From Robinsoniella peoriensis (GTDB lineage: Bacteria > Bacillota > Clostridia > Lachnospirales > Lachnospiraceae), in assembly GCF_000797495.1 (NCBI RefSeq), contig NZ_JTGN01000001.1:69501-133500 (forward strand): a DNA stretch of 64,000 nt. The letters run 5' to 3'. The notes beneath the pieces are model-generated. The model made no database searches. It had not been told where the DNA came from and was given only the letters and a program-made list of their open reading frames with translations. Of this stretch, positions 43,569 through 52,341 are shown piece after piece. Each line of letters begins with the position of its first letter. Position 1 is the first letter of the stretch. The position numbers and the translations under genes are program-made.

Positions 43569-44498
43569 TCACCCCTTCACTGCTCCAATCATGGCACCTT
43601 TTGCGAAATATTTCTGTGCAAAGGGATAGATGCATAATATCGGCAGGGTGGTAACTACTACCGCTGCCATCTTCAGTGAATCCGATGTGACGGTATTGGC
43701 ATTTTGCGCCAGCGCCTGGGATACGGATGTAATTTCCTTCTGCGCTGCCATTGCTCTTGCCAGCATCTGCTGCAGTACGGTCTGTACCGGCCACATAGCA
43801 CTGGACTTCATATAGAATGCTCCGGCAAACCAGTCATTCCAGTGATTTACGGCTGTGTATAATCCTACAACGGCAATTACGGGTTTACTTAAGGGAAGCA
43901 TAATCCTTCCATAGATCCCGAAAAATCCACATCCATCCAGTTTTGCTGACTCTTCCAGACTTTCCGGAACAGATTCAAAAAAGGTACGCATCATAAGCAG
44001 ATAGGTAACACTTACCAGTCCGGGTACTACATACACCCAGAAGGAATCCAGAAGATGAAGGTTGTTGTATTGGATATAAGTCGGGATCATACCGCCTCCA
44101 AAGAGCATGGTAAATGTGATCAGCATGGTGATAACCTTGTTTCCCGGCAGCTTCTTTTCCCGGAGGGAATAGGCTGCCAGAGATGTTACCGCCAGGCTGG
44201 CGGCTGTTCCGATAAACGTTCTTGCAATGGTAATTACATATGCTTTCATGATACTTCCATCTGCAAATACTTCCTTGTAGTTGTCCAGGGTAAATAATCT
44301 GGGCCAGAAATATACACCGCCTTTGGCTGCATCGGTTCCGTCATTTAATGATAGTGCCACTACGTTAAGGCATGGAAGCACGATTAACAGACATATGATG
44401 ATGATGATCAGATAAATAATTACCTGTATAAACCGATCCATTGGATTTTTCTTAATTTTCTTTGCCACCTTGATAGTTTGTTTATTTTCTCTGCCCAT
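43569..44498 (-). CDS. Carbohydrate ABC permease, LplC/YtcP type
   Basis: A 309-residue inner-membrane permease with six membrane segments and the ATPase-contact EAA loop ESAKLDGCGFFGIYGRIMLP. It pairs with the permease at 46353. LplC/YtcP proteins form importers for oligosaccharides and polysaccharide fragments and use a shared ATPase encoded elsewhere, which explains why no ATPase gene is present here. Confidence 0.93.
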   Translation of the reverse strand: MGRENKQTIKVAKKIKKNPMDRFIQVIIYLIIIIICLLIVLPCLNVVALSLNDGTDAAKGGVYFWPRLFTLDNYKEVFADGSIMKAYVITIARTFIGTAASLAVTSLAAYSLREKKLPGNKVITMLITFTMLFGGGMIPTYIQYNNLHLLDSFWVYVVPGLVSVTYLLMMRTFFESVPESLEESAKLDGCGFFGIYGRIMLPLSKPVIAVVGLYTAVNHWNDWFAGAFYMKSSAMWPVQTVLQQMLARAMAAQKEITSVSQALAQNANTVTSDSLKMAAVVVTTLPILCIYPFAQKYFAKGAMIGAVKG

Positions 44499-44531
44499 GC
44501 AAGCATCCGGTCCTTTCTATTGCTTCCTCAT

Positions 44532-46283
44532 TTAGCTGTAAAAATTGATTGCTGTCTTATCTTCCTCATACATCTTTTTCAGATAATCCTTAAACTTGTC
44601 ATTACCTGCTGATTTTAACTGCGCACGGAAAGATTCTACGATGGATTTTACTTCAGCGTCATCCTTTGCAAAGAATGCCTGGGTTAATACTTCTTTATAG
44701 TTTAACAGATCCATCTGTGCTTTAACGTCTTCCATTCCTTCTGCTGACAGATACGCCGTTGCATCAAGTCCTTCGATCAATTTTTTCACTCTGGGGTATT
44801 CTTTCGCCACCTCAACGGAACGCTCAAAAGTAGTACTGGATGAGGCACCTGGACGGCTTTCACCAAAGTTGTCCAGAGGATTTAAATTGGTTAATATAAA
44901 ATTGAAAAATTCCAGTCCGCTTCCGCCCATTCCGGCTCCAACCTGATTTACCAGCCAGTCTGTATCTCCTTCATTTAACTTCTGGGTCACTTCATCGGTC
45001 AGCTGTGGCTTTCCATCCACCATATTGTAGGAAACGCCTTCTACCCCGTACTGGCAAAGGAGTGTTCCTTCTTTTGTAGACAGGTAATCGAAGAATTTAA
45101 AGATCTCTTCCGGATTTTCGGCATCTGCAGATATCGCCCAGGCACCATTTGCTGTTTTTCCATGAGTTACTTTCTTGTTGTCGCCCTGGATGTCATTTAA
45201 CGGTCCAAGGGGTACCCATTCATCTGATCCGTAAATAATTTCCTGATAGTTATGAACATCACCGATAATCGCTGAATTATGTGTCTTGGATACTTCCTCT
45301 GCGCGGGTACTGTCCATAGTAAAGAACTCCGGATTCATCAGCCCTTCATTTAATAATTTTCTGACATAATTGATTTTATCGTATACATGGTCTGTTTCTG
45401 CTTCATGCATGACATTTCCATTTTCATCAATGTTATAGCCGTCGCTTACGCCCCAGTCCAGGCCTGCAATATCAAATTCCAATGCATCTACAGAGCCTCC
45501 CCAGAATTTAGGTCCAAGCGGCCATACATCATTGCCGTTATCATCTTTGAATCCGCCCTGTTTAATTTTTACAAGCAGGTCATAAAATTGTTCGGGGGTA
45601 CGTATTTCCCTTGGATCAATTTTTAGTTCATCTGCAATCTTTTTCTGGATATAAGGTCCGCCCAGATATTCATTTTCCGGAATGTATTCCAGGGAACGGT
45701 CTATTTCATCGATTCCAAGGTGCAGCAAATACACGGCCCCCTTAAAGTCATCACGGAATACGATATTTTTCTGGGAATCATGAGGAAGATAATCGTCTTC
45801 ATAATATTTGGAATATACCCTGGAGTTTTTCATATACCCGGATACATCCGCAAACATGCCTTCTTTTGCCGCTTTCAAAAGCAACGGAAACTCCGGTCTG
45901 GTGGAGTCATTTAGATAAGTGACAATCACGTCCGGAATGGTTCCTGCCGCCAGCTGGGAAGCCAGGACTTTCGCATCGCTGTCACCTGGTGTATACTGAA
46001 TATTTAATTTAATACCAGTTCTTTTCGTCAATTCCTGCATAACCGGAGTACTGTTTATGTCCTCAGGTAATGTATAGCCAATGTCATCCACATATACCTG
46101 CACATTAATAGTCCGGTCTGCAATCCAGGTATCCGGCTTGTCAGCGGCTGCTTCCGCTCCCGTATCCGCCGATTTGGTATCCGTATTCTTTCCTGTTTCC
46201 TTTGCACAGCCTGCCAGCAGCCCTGCTGCCATGGTTCCTACCATCATTACCGCCAGTATTTTTGTTGCCAGTTTCCTTTTCAT
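44532..46283 (-). CDS. Extracellular solute-binding lipoprotein (Lpl-type importer)
   Basis: A 583-residue lipoprotein: signal sequence with lipobox LLAGC, an acidic linker, then a long two-lobed binding domain (INVQVYVDDIGYTLPEDINS, KLNIQYTPGDSDAKVLASQL, EEIFKFFDYLSTKEGTLL). The length beyond 500 residues is typical of LplA-like binding proteins for large oligosaccharides. It sits between the two permease genes and has AGGAGG upstream. Confidence 0.92.
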   Translation of the reverse strand: MKRKLATKILAVMMVGTMAAGLLAGCAKETGKNTDTKSADTGAEAAADKPDTWIADRTINVQVYVDDIGYTLPEDINSTPVMQELTKRTGIKLNIQYTPGDSDAKVLASQLAAGTIPDVIVTYLNDSTRPEFPLLLKAAKEGMFADVSGYMKNSRVYSKYYEDDYLPHDSQKNIVFRDDFKGAVYLLHLGIDEIDRSLEYIPENEYLGGPYIQKKIADELKIDPREIRTPEQFYDLLVKIKQGGFKDDNGNDVWPLGPKFWGGSVDALEFDIAGLDWGVSDGYNIDENGNVMHEAETDHVYDKINYVRKLLNEGLMNPEFFTMDSTRAEEVSKTHNSAIIGDVHNYQEIIYGSDEWVPLGPLNDIQGDNKKVTHGKTANGAWAISADAENPEEIFKFFDYLSTKEGTLLCQYGVEGVSYNMVDGKPQLTDEVTQKLNEGDTDWLVNQVGAGMGGSGLEFFNFILTNLNPLDNFGESRPGASSSTTFERSVEVAKEYPRVKKLIEGLDATAYLSAEGMEDVKAQMDLLNYKEVLTQAFFAKDDAEVKSIVESFRAQLKSAGNDKFKDYLKKMYEEDKTAINFYS

Positions 46284-46352
46284 ATCAACAATTCCTCCTT
46301 CTTAACTCTCTCTATTTCATAGCTCACTTTATATCTCTCTATCATATTTCTG

Positions 46353-47306
46353 TCACCATAGTCCCACTTCCGTGGTCTTTTTACATATCCGGTTACAGAT
46401 AATGACCATTACCAGTCCTACGATCCCCTGGATCAGACCAATTGCCGTGGCATACCCAAACTGACCTCCCTGCAATCCCACACGAACTACATAGGTATCC
46501 AGAGTATCTGCCAAAGCCATATTGCCAGGCGTTCTCAACAAATAAATCTGTTCAAATCCGGAGGAAAGCAAGCCCCCGATTCCCATAATAAACAACAGTC
46601 CAATGGTTCCCCGGATACTTGGCAGCGTAATGTGCCACATTTTCTTAAGCTTAGAGCAGCCATCCATCTCTGCCGCCTCATACAGGGCAAGATCCACACT
46701 GCTGATTGCCGCCAGATAAATAATGGAATCCCATCCGATATTTCTCCATAAATCCATGGAAAATAAGATCTTGAAGAAATATTTAGCCTCCATCAGGAAG
46801 AAGGTGCTTCCATCACCGCCCATCTGTGTGATAATCTGATTTAATACTCCGGTATTGGGAGCCAGAATTCTCTGCAGCATGGTTACGATAATAACCGATG
46901 ATAAGAAATGCGGCAGATAGGTGATGGTCTGGGTAATCTTTTTAAATCTTAAATTACGGATTTCATTGAGCAGAAGTGCAAGTATTATAGCAAATGGAAA
47001 CTCCAGAATGCATTTAATCGCACCAACGCTTAAGGTATTGCGAATCAGCCTGAAACAGTCATAGCTCTTGAAAAAGGATTCAAAGTAGCGGAACCCAACC
47101 CAGGGACTTCCCCAGATCCCTTTTCGAAACGAATAATCTTTAAAAGCCAGAACACTTCCTGCCATTGGAACGTAGCAGATTAATATGTAATATATAATAC
47201 ACGGCAGCAGCATCAGATACAGGGGCCAGTATTTGAGCAGCCGCTTTCCAAGCGGTGCCTTGACCGGCTTTTGCCTGACAGGCTTTCTTGCAGCAGCAGT
47301 TTGCAT
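46353..47306 (-). CDS. Carbohydrate ABC permease, LplB type
   Basis: A 317-residue permease with a basic N-terminus, six membrane segments and the EAA loop EAAEMDGCSKLKKMWHITLP. It ends CNRICKKTTEVGLW, the usual LplB tail. It forms the import channel with the LplC-type subunit. AAAAGGAGGAGG precedes the ATG. Confidence 0.93.
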   Translation of the reverse strand: MQTAAARKPVRQKPVKAPLGKRLLKYWPLYLMLLPCIIYYILICYVPMAGSVLAFKDYSFRKGIWGSPWVGFRYFESFFKSYDCFRLIRNTLSVGAIKCILEFPFAIILALLLNEIRNLRFKKITQTITYLPHFLSSVIIVTMLQRILAPNTGVLNQIITQMGGDGSTFFLMEAKYFFKILFSMDLWRNIGWDSIIYLAAISSVDLALYEAAEMDGCSKLKKMWHITLPSIRGTIGLLFIMGIGGLLSSGFEQIYLLRTPGNMALADTLDTYVVRVGLQGGQFGYATAIGLIQGIVGLVMVIICNRICKKTTEVGLW

Positions 47307-47380
47307 TTGTTCCTCCTCCTTTTATTTGATGAGTTTATTATAAATTTTTTTCCATATTTTCAACAATGGACAAAACCTTT

Positions 47381-48142
47381 TTATTTAGTGTACATTTCTA
47401 CACACAGAGGATAATGATCCGACAAATATACACCTTCACTGCAATCCATCCACTTTTCGATGCCACAGCTGCACAGTTTGTCTTCAGCATAGATATAATC
47501 AATTTTCTCTGGTTCTGACAGGTTCCCGTAATCATGGAAGGTTCCTCCTGCCAGTTCTGTCATATCACGGAATCTTGGATATTCTTTCATAATCTGCATC
47601 TCCTCGGAATCCGGAAAAGCATTAAAATCCCCTGCCAGAATCACCGGTATATCATGGAATCCTTTTTCCGCCTTTAACTTTTGAAAAATCTGGCTCAGTC
47701 CCAGAAGCCGTGCCTTGGTTCCTTCATGATCCAGATGAATATTGATAATCCGGAAAAGCTCTTTAGTCTGGAGATTCTGAAGTACTGCTTCCGTACAAGC
47801 CCGGGGACAGATGCTCTGCTGGGGATAGCGGCTGCCGGGCTGTGACGGCGTCTCGGAAAGCCAGAAAGTTTCCATAGAGATCAGATTATACTTCCCTTTC
47901 TGATATGCGATAGAAGTCTGCTCATCTTCCAAAGAGCTGCTTCTCCCGCACCCGATGATATAATAATCCGTCAGATTTTCCTTTAGCCACACCGCAACGT
48001 GGGGTAATACCTCCTGAAAGCAGATAACATGAGGCTGTTCCTGGATTATTTTCTTTATAATCAACGGTTTTCGGTTGGAAAAACAATTTATGCCATCCTG
48101 ATTGTAATCACATCGGATATTAAAAGTAGCCAGTTTTATCAT
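47381..48142 (-). CDS. Endonuclease/exonuclease/phosphatase-fold phosphodiesterase
   Basis: A 253-residue soluble EEP-family enzyme. Metal and catalytic motifs are all present: TFNIRCD, CFQEV, INIHLDHEG, AGDFNAFPD, KIDYIY and LSDHYPL. Members cut phosphodiesters or phosphomonoesters of lipids, nucleic acids or sugars. It overlaps the upstream metallophosphoesterase gene by four bases (ATGA) and stands before the importer, so it probably acts on a phosphate-bearing product of this uptake route. Cytoplasmic by lack of a signal peptide. Confidence 0.85.
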   Translation of the reverse strand: MIKLATFNIRCDYNQDGINCFSNRKPLIIKKIIQEQPHVICFQEVLPHVAVWLKENLTDYYIIGCGRSSSLEDEQTSIAYQKGKYNLISMETFWLSETPSQPGSRYPQQSICPRACTEAVLQNLQTKELFRIINIHLDHEGTKARLLGLSQIFQKLKAEKGFHDIPVILAGDFNAFPDSEEMQIMKEYPRFRDMTELAGGTFHDYGNLSEPEKIDYIYAEDKLCSCGIEKWMDCSEGVYLSDHYPLCVEMYTK

Positions 48143-49077
48143 CCTTCATCCCTCACCCTCTCTGGTTTATGCTGCGGTGGATTTTTTACCACGCTTCCAT
48201 CTTCCTGGCACACGTAGGTTTCAAATCCGGTAAGATCATCTTCCTGCAGCACAAATATTCTTGCCCCTCTTTTCAGGCCCTCTTTCCCATAGCCTCCGTA
48301 TCCGCTTGCCCTTCCGTATCCCAGAACGATTCCGTACATTTTACCCCAGAAATCATTTGCATGGTCATGGCCTGCGAATAGTCCTCTGGTATGCCCTTCT
48401 TCCAGCATTGCAGTGAAAAATCCAGAATTGATCCGGGGACAGCCGATACCTTCATTTTTCTCACCATAGCAGACTTCCATATCCCATAATTCATGGTACT
48501 CAGGAATCGCCATGTGTAAAAATGTAAGTGCGGAAAAATCTTCGCCAGGATTCTGCTTTTCATATTCCCGCATCATTTCCTGGTACCAGTTAATCTGTTT
48601 TTTCCCCAGATAAGCGTAATCTCCTACCTGGGGCATTGGGTTATAATCTCCGGAATCCAAACCACAGACCAGCCAGCGCAGCCTTTCTTCTCTGCTGCAG
48701 ACCTCAATCATATGATTACCGGTTCCCTCCAAACCGGTTCCCCCATCAAATGCCAGGCATCCCGGTAGTTTTCTCACTTCTTCAAATAATTCTTCGTGGC
48801 TGCTGTTAAATTCCACATCATGATTCCCAAATACAAAAGTCCATGGAATCCCGGATTCGATAAAAGGTGCCAATGCCTTTGGAAGAAACTTAAGATTCTG
48901 TTCCCCGTATACCGTATCCCCGGTGGTAATTAACAGGTCCGGACGTTCCCGGGCAATCAGCCTGCCCATCATTGCCGTCGTTCTTGCATCATCGGCATCG
49001 TCATTGGTGTAATGGATATCCGTAAACTGCATTACTTTAAAAGTCCCGTCATTTTTGAAATATAATCTGTTATTCAT
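48139..49077 (-). CDS. Calcineurin-like metallophosphoesterase
   Basis: A 312-residue two-metal phosphoesterase: FTDIHYT (D, H), TTGDTV (D), FGNHD (N, H), HMAIPEY (H) and FAGHDHAND (H, H), all ligands in order. It resembles the yeast Dcr2 / bacterial purple-acid-phosphatase-related group. No signal peptide. First gene of the locus. The start is ATG at 49077 with AAAGGA eight bases upstream; the frame extends to 49101 but that ATG would lie within the palindromic operator. Confidence 0.88.
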   Translation of the reverse strand: MNNRLYFKNDGTFKVMQFTDIHYTNDDADDARTTAMMGRLIARERPDLLITTGDTVYGEQNLKFLPKALAPFIESGIPWTFVFGNHDVEFNSSHEELFEEVRKLPGCLAFDGGTGLEGTGNHMIEVCSREERLRWLVCGLDSGDYNPMPQVGDYAYLGKKQINWYQEMMREYEKQNPGEDFSALTFLHMAIPEYHELWDMEVCYGEKNEGIGCPRINSGFFTAMLEEGHTRGLFAGHDHANDFWGKMYGIVLGYGRASGYGGYGKEGLKRGARIFVLQEDDLTGFETYVCQEDGSVVKNPPQHKPERVRDEG

Positions 49078-49096
49078 ATCCACTGTCCTTTCTTTT

Positions 49097-49121
49097 TTCA
49101 CATATACTTATGTGAAGTATA
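49097..49121 (-). promoter_or_regulatory. Palindromic operator abutting a -10 box ahead of the glycan locus
   Basis: TTCACATA/TATGTGAA, a perfect 8-base inverted repeat with a 4-base spacer (49097-49116), immediately downstream of a minus-strand TATACT (49121-49116). A protein bound here would block transcription start. AraC-type activators more often use direct repeats, so a repressor is the likelier ligand. Confidence 0.4.
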
Positions 49122-49211
49122 TAAAGCAAACTAAATTCCTATATAGCTTATCCGTATTATGGATATTCTGCAATAGACAGAAATTTATAAATCAGTGGAT
49201 ATTTCTACAAC

Positions 49212-49245
49212 GAAAAAACAGATGCCCGGAAGCATCTGTTTTTTC
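49212..49245. terminator. Bidirectional terminator after the NlpC/P60 gene
   Basis: Perfect 14-base stem GAAAAAACAGATGC/GCATCTGTTTTTTC with a 6-base loop. It ends the NlpC/P60 transcript and isolates the glycan locus. Confidence 0.85.
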
Positions 49246-49269
49246 AGTTCTTATTTATTATTTATATGA

Positions 49270-50850
49270 TCAGTCAATATAGCTTGCTGCGCTGTATGCC
49301 TGTCTATAGCTGATATCGGAAATGATGATTCCCGTTTCCGGTGTGCTGGCATGAATTACCTGATTGTTGCCGATGTACAAGGCTACGTGGCCGATAGATC
49401 CGCTGTCATCTAAATAGAACAGTAAATCTCCGGGCTGAACGCTTCCTAAGTCAACACTTCTTCCTCCATAAGCCTGGTCTGCAGCCACACGCGGGATACT
49501 GATACCGAAGTTTGCCATTATGGACTGTGTAAATCCGGAACAGTCTGCTCCGTTTGTCAGACTGGTGCCTCCCCATACGTAAGGATTACCTTCAAATTGA
49601 AGCGCAAAACTTACAATACTCTGTCTGGTACCGGAAGTGGAGGAACCCTGTCCGCTGCCGCCGGATGGATCCTGGTTTCCGGGAGCTTCCGTCTGAGGCG
49701 GCTCTGTAGCAGGTGTTTCTGTAGCAGGTGTTTCTGTAGCCGGAGCCTCTGTTTCAGGAGCATTAGTTTCCGTTTCTGGTACTTCTGTAGCAGGAGCCTC
49801 TGTCTCAGGGGCATTGGTCTCTGGCACATTGGTTTCCGGTGCATTGGTCTCTGGCACATTGGTTTCCGGTGCATTGGTCTCTGGCGTTTCTGTCCAGGTT
49901 GTTTCTGTTTGCGGAGCTTCTGTCTCCGGTGCCTCGGTCGAGGGGACTTCGGTTTCCGGGGCATTGGTCTCCGGGGCATTGACTGCCGGAGTCTCTGTTT
50001 CCGGTACATTGGTTTCCGGGGCACCTGTCTCCGGTGTTTCTGTCTGCTGTGCATCTGTAGATGCATTGTTCTGTCCCTGAGATGAACCCTGCGTATTGGA
50101 TGCCGCTTCATCTGCCTTACGCGCTTCTTCTAAAGCTGCCTGATAAGCTGCTTCTTCAGCTGCAAGCCGCTGTCTTTCTTCTTCCAGGGATTCTGCTACT
50201 TTAAAATGCATGCTGCAATCCACATATTCTTTCGACACGTAGCCTTCCATATCTGAATCTACTCTTACTTTTACCCAGTCTCCCTGGTCATCCAGTACAC
50301 GGAGTTTCTCCGAGTCACCCACCATGCCTACAATATCCTGATCCGTTCCGGCTCCTGACCTTACCATTAAAGTAGTGGTCTTAACGGTAGCGACTTTTTT
50401 CCCCACCTGTTCAGCCAGTGCCTCTGCTTCTGCACCTGTGACAAAATATTCTTTTTTAACATAACCTTCTACAGAACCGGAACGGATATGGTACCATCCG
50501 TCTTCTTCGCCCAGTATCTCGGCTGCCGAATTATCATAGAGCTTTCCAAGTACTTCTCCTTCGTCCGTGTTTGGTTTATTTCGTATATTAACATAAGCAT
50601 CATCATTAATCTGTGCAATCGCCAAATTGTCATAAGGATTCGAAACCTGTGCCTGCGCTTCACTGCTTCCGTCCGTCCCATCCTGTTTGTCAGCAGATCC
50701 CTGCTCCGAATCCTGGCTCCCGCTTATACTCGCCTGTAAACCAGCCAGCGGAACCTGAATAGTCTGTGCTTTTGAAACAAGACCCAGGCTTGAAAACGTA
50801 ATAGATCCTGCCATCAGACATGCTGCAATCATCATCATTCTTTTCTTCAT
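49270..50850 (-). CDS. Secreted NlpC/P60 endopeptidase with SH3 domains and PET-repeat linker
   Basis: A 526-residue exported wall hydrolase. After the signal peptide (to about residue 28) come two bacterial SH3 domains (about 73-140 and 150-215), a short coiled coil (220-250), a Pro-Glu-Thr repeat linker (about 270-390: APETNVPET and similar units) and the NlpC/P60 domain. Catalytic Cys437 (NGADCSGF), His488 (GSIGHVALY) and His500 (QVIHAST) are intact. It likely cuts D-Glu-DAP bonds of peptidoglycan stem peptides. It has a consensus promoter at 50915-50942 and its own terminator. Repeat units suggest length variation between strains. Confidence 0.93.
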   Translation of the reverse strand: MKKRMMMIAACLMAGSITFSSLGLVSKAQTIQVPLAGLQASISGSQDSEQGSADKQDGTDGSSEAQAQVSNPYDNLAIAQINDDAYVNIRNKPNTDEGEVLGKLYDNSAAEILGEEDGWYHIRSGSVEGYVKKEYFVTGAEAEALAEQVGKKVATVKTTTLMVRSGAGTDQDIVGMVGDSEKLRVLDDQGDWVKVRVDSDMEGYVSKEYVDCSMHFKVAESLEEERQRLAAEEAAYQAALEEARKADEAASNTQGSSQGQNNASTDAQQTETPETGAPETNVPETETPAVNAPETNAPETEVPSTEAPETEAPQTETTWTETPETNAPETNVPETNAPETNVPETNAPETEAPATEVPETETNAPETEAPATETPATETPATEPPQTEAPGNQDPSGGSGQGSSTSGTRQSIVSFALQFEGNPYVWGGTSLTNGADCSGFTQSIMANFGISIPRVAADQAYGGRSVDLGSVQPGDLLFYLDDSGSIGHVALYIGNNQVIHASTPETGIIISDISYRQAYSAASYID

Positions 50851-50914
50851 GAAATTTCTACCTCCATATTGCTATATTTAATTGTTACATAATTGTTAAA
50901 TTTATTACGTTTTC

Positions 50915-50942
50915 ATTATATCATAATTACATTTTTTGTCAA
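50915..50942 (-). promoter_or_regulatory. Near-consensus sigma-A promoter of the NlpC/P60 gene
   Basis: Minus strand TTGACA (50942-50937), 16-base spacer, TATAAT (50920-50915). Confidence 0.8.
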
Positions 50943-51187
50943 CCTCAAGATGATATATTGTTTTACGCCACTCTAAATCCCCAGTATTCAAAAGGATTTT
51001 AGCCATTTATTTTATTTTTTCTTTATTCTTTATTCATATTTTTTATTAATATTATCGAAATATTTCGTAACAACTCTGGGTTCAGTTAAGGAGTTGCTTT
51101 GTACTGCGGGTAATGATCAATAAGATAAGCGCCCCTTACTTTTTCAAAAAAGATCTTGAATTTTTTGCTGCAGTACTAATAGTTATA
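50943..51187. other. Non-coding AT-rich interval between the NlpC/P60 promoter and the metA terminator
   Basis: No ORF. The only structure I see is GTACTGC near 51099 matching GCAGTAC near 51169 as a distant inverted repeat enclosing CAAAAAA/TTTTTTG, which could fold in RNA. No promoter was identified for it. Confidence 0.35.
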
Positions 51188-51255
51188 AAAAAACCGGATC
51201 AATATACGCTAACCCTATCCTTGGATGGGGTTTACATATACTGATCCGGCTTTTT
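51188..51255. terminator. Long bidirectional terminator after metA
   Basis: Arms of about 27 bases (51194-51220 and 51223-51249; CCGGATCAATATACG... against ...CATATACTGATCCGG, a few mismatches), with an A run on the left and a T run on the right. Unusually long for an intrinsic terminator. Confidence 0.8.
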
Positions 51256-51296
51256 ATAAGCTACTGTTACATCAGATAAATCATTCTTCTGCTTTG

Positions 51297-52238
51297 TCAG
51301 TCATCATCATTCTTTTTTAAATCACCTGTTTCATTTAAACTGTAAGGAGTTGCCTGATATACATAATAATTCAGCCAGTTTGTATACATGTTATTCGCAT
51401 GGGACCTCCACATGAGAACCGGCTTATTCTCCGGGTCATTCCCCTGATAATAATTCATGGGCATGTCGATATCCAATCCCTTGCCTACATCTCTTTTATA
51501 CTCTCCGTCCAGTGTTACCCGGTCATATTCCGGATGGCCCATGACAAAGATCTGTTTGCCGTCCCTGTTCATAGCCAGAAAAACCCCGGCTTCTTCAGAA
51601 TCAGCCAGAATCATTAGATCGTCACATGCCTCGATAGATTCCTTCGGTACCTCCGTATGCCTGGAATGAGGCGCCAGGAACATATCGTCAAATCCTCTTA
51701 CCAGAGGAATCTTTCGATTTAATACCCTGTGCCAGTACAATCCGAACATTTTCCTGTCCAGAGGCTTTTTCTGAAGTCCATAGTGGTAATACAAGGCAGC
51801 CTGCGCTCCCCAGCACAAATGAATTGTGGAAGTTACATTTGTTTTCGTCCATTCCATTATGTGGGTCAGTTCTTCCCAGTAATCCACGTCTTCAAACTCC
51901 ATTTGTTCTACCGGTGCACCGGTAATAATCATACCGTCAAAGCTTCGTTTTTTCACATCATCAAAGGTTATGTAAAACTGATTCAGATGGCTTGTTGCTG
52001 TGTTCTTCGATTCATGAGAAGTTACCATCAGAAAGGTTATATTCACCTGCAGCGGCGTGTTCGATAAGGAACGCAAAAGCTGCAGCTCTGTTTCTTCCTT
52101 CAATGGCATGAGGTTCAATATCGCAATTTCAATTGGACGGATATCCTGGTGCATTGCACGGTTCTCATCCATAACAAATATATTCTCCTGCTCAAGGATC
52201 TCTTTTGCTGGTAAATCACCCTGTACTTTAATTGGCAT
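51297..52238 (-). CDS. metA: Homoserine O-acetyltransferase (MetA/MetX-like MetAA type)
   Basis: A 313-residue MetA-fold enzyme, first committed step of methionine synthesis. The nucleophile Cys142 is in HLCWGAQA. Residue 111 is Glu (TGAPVEQ); in characterised MetA proteins Glu111 specifies acetyl-CoA and Gly111 succinyl-CoA, so acetyl is predicted although databases often label the family succinyltransferase. The start ATG at 52238 gives the usual MPIKV N-terminus and this numbering; AAGGTG precedes it. Monocistronic, with no SAM riboswitch or T-box visible upstream. Confidence 0.94.
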   Translation of the reverse strand: MPIKVQGDLPAKEILEQENIFVMDENRAMHQDIRPIEIAILNLMPLKEETELQLLRSLSNTPLQVNITFLMVTSHESKNTATSHLNQFYITFDDVKKRSFDGMIITGAPVEQMEFEDVDYWEELTHIMEWTKTNVTSTIHLCWGAQAALYYHYGLQKKPLDRKMFGLYWHRVLNRKIPLVRGFDDMFLAPHSRHTEVPKESIEACDDLMILADSEEAGVFLAMNRDGKQIFVMGHPEYDRVTLDGEYKRDVGKGLDIDMPMNYYQGNDPENKPVLMWRSHANNMYTNWLNYYVYQATPYSLNETGDLKKNDDD

Positions 52239-52272
52239 AATCTTCACCTTTTCTTATTTTGTCGTTGCCACT

Positions 52273-52301
52273 AGTATAACACATTCTTTTCTTCCAGTAA
52301 A
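52273..52301 (-). promoter_or_regulatory. Probable metA promoter
   Basis: Minus strand TTTACT (52301-52296), 17-base spacer, TATACT (52278-52273), about 35 bases before the start. Confidence 0.45.
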
Positions 52302-52313
52302 AGTCCAATTTTA

Positions 52314-52335
52314 TGGCACACTTGTGCGTGTGCCA
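52314..52335 (-). terminator. Hairpin between cls and metA
   Basis: Perfect stem TGGCACAC/GTGTGCCA with a 6-base loop just past the cls stop. It lacks a U tract, so termination would be weak; an operator role for metA is possible. Confidence 0.4.
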
Positions 52336-52341
52336 CAGACA

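Noticed and set aside
49597-50111. Open frames of 88-166 codons on both strands across the PET repeats
   Set aside because: Repetitive DNA without stops in several frames gives VSGALVSG-like or Arg/Pro-rich artefacts; the NlpC/P60 frame is complete and has all active-site residues.
52239-52341. SAM riboswitch or T-box upstream of metA
   Set aside because: The leader is only about 30 bases after the probable promoter and has none of the conserved elements; only a short palindrome is present.
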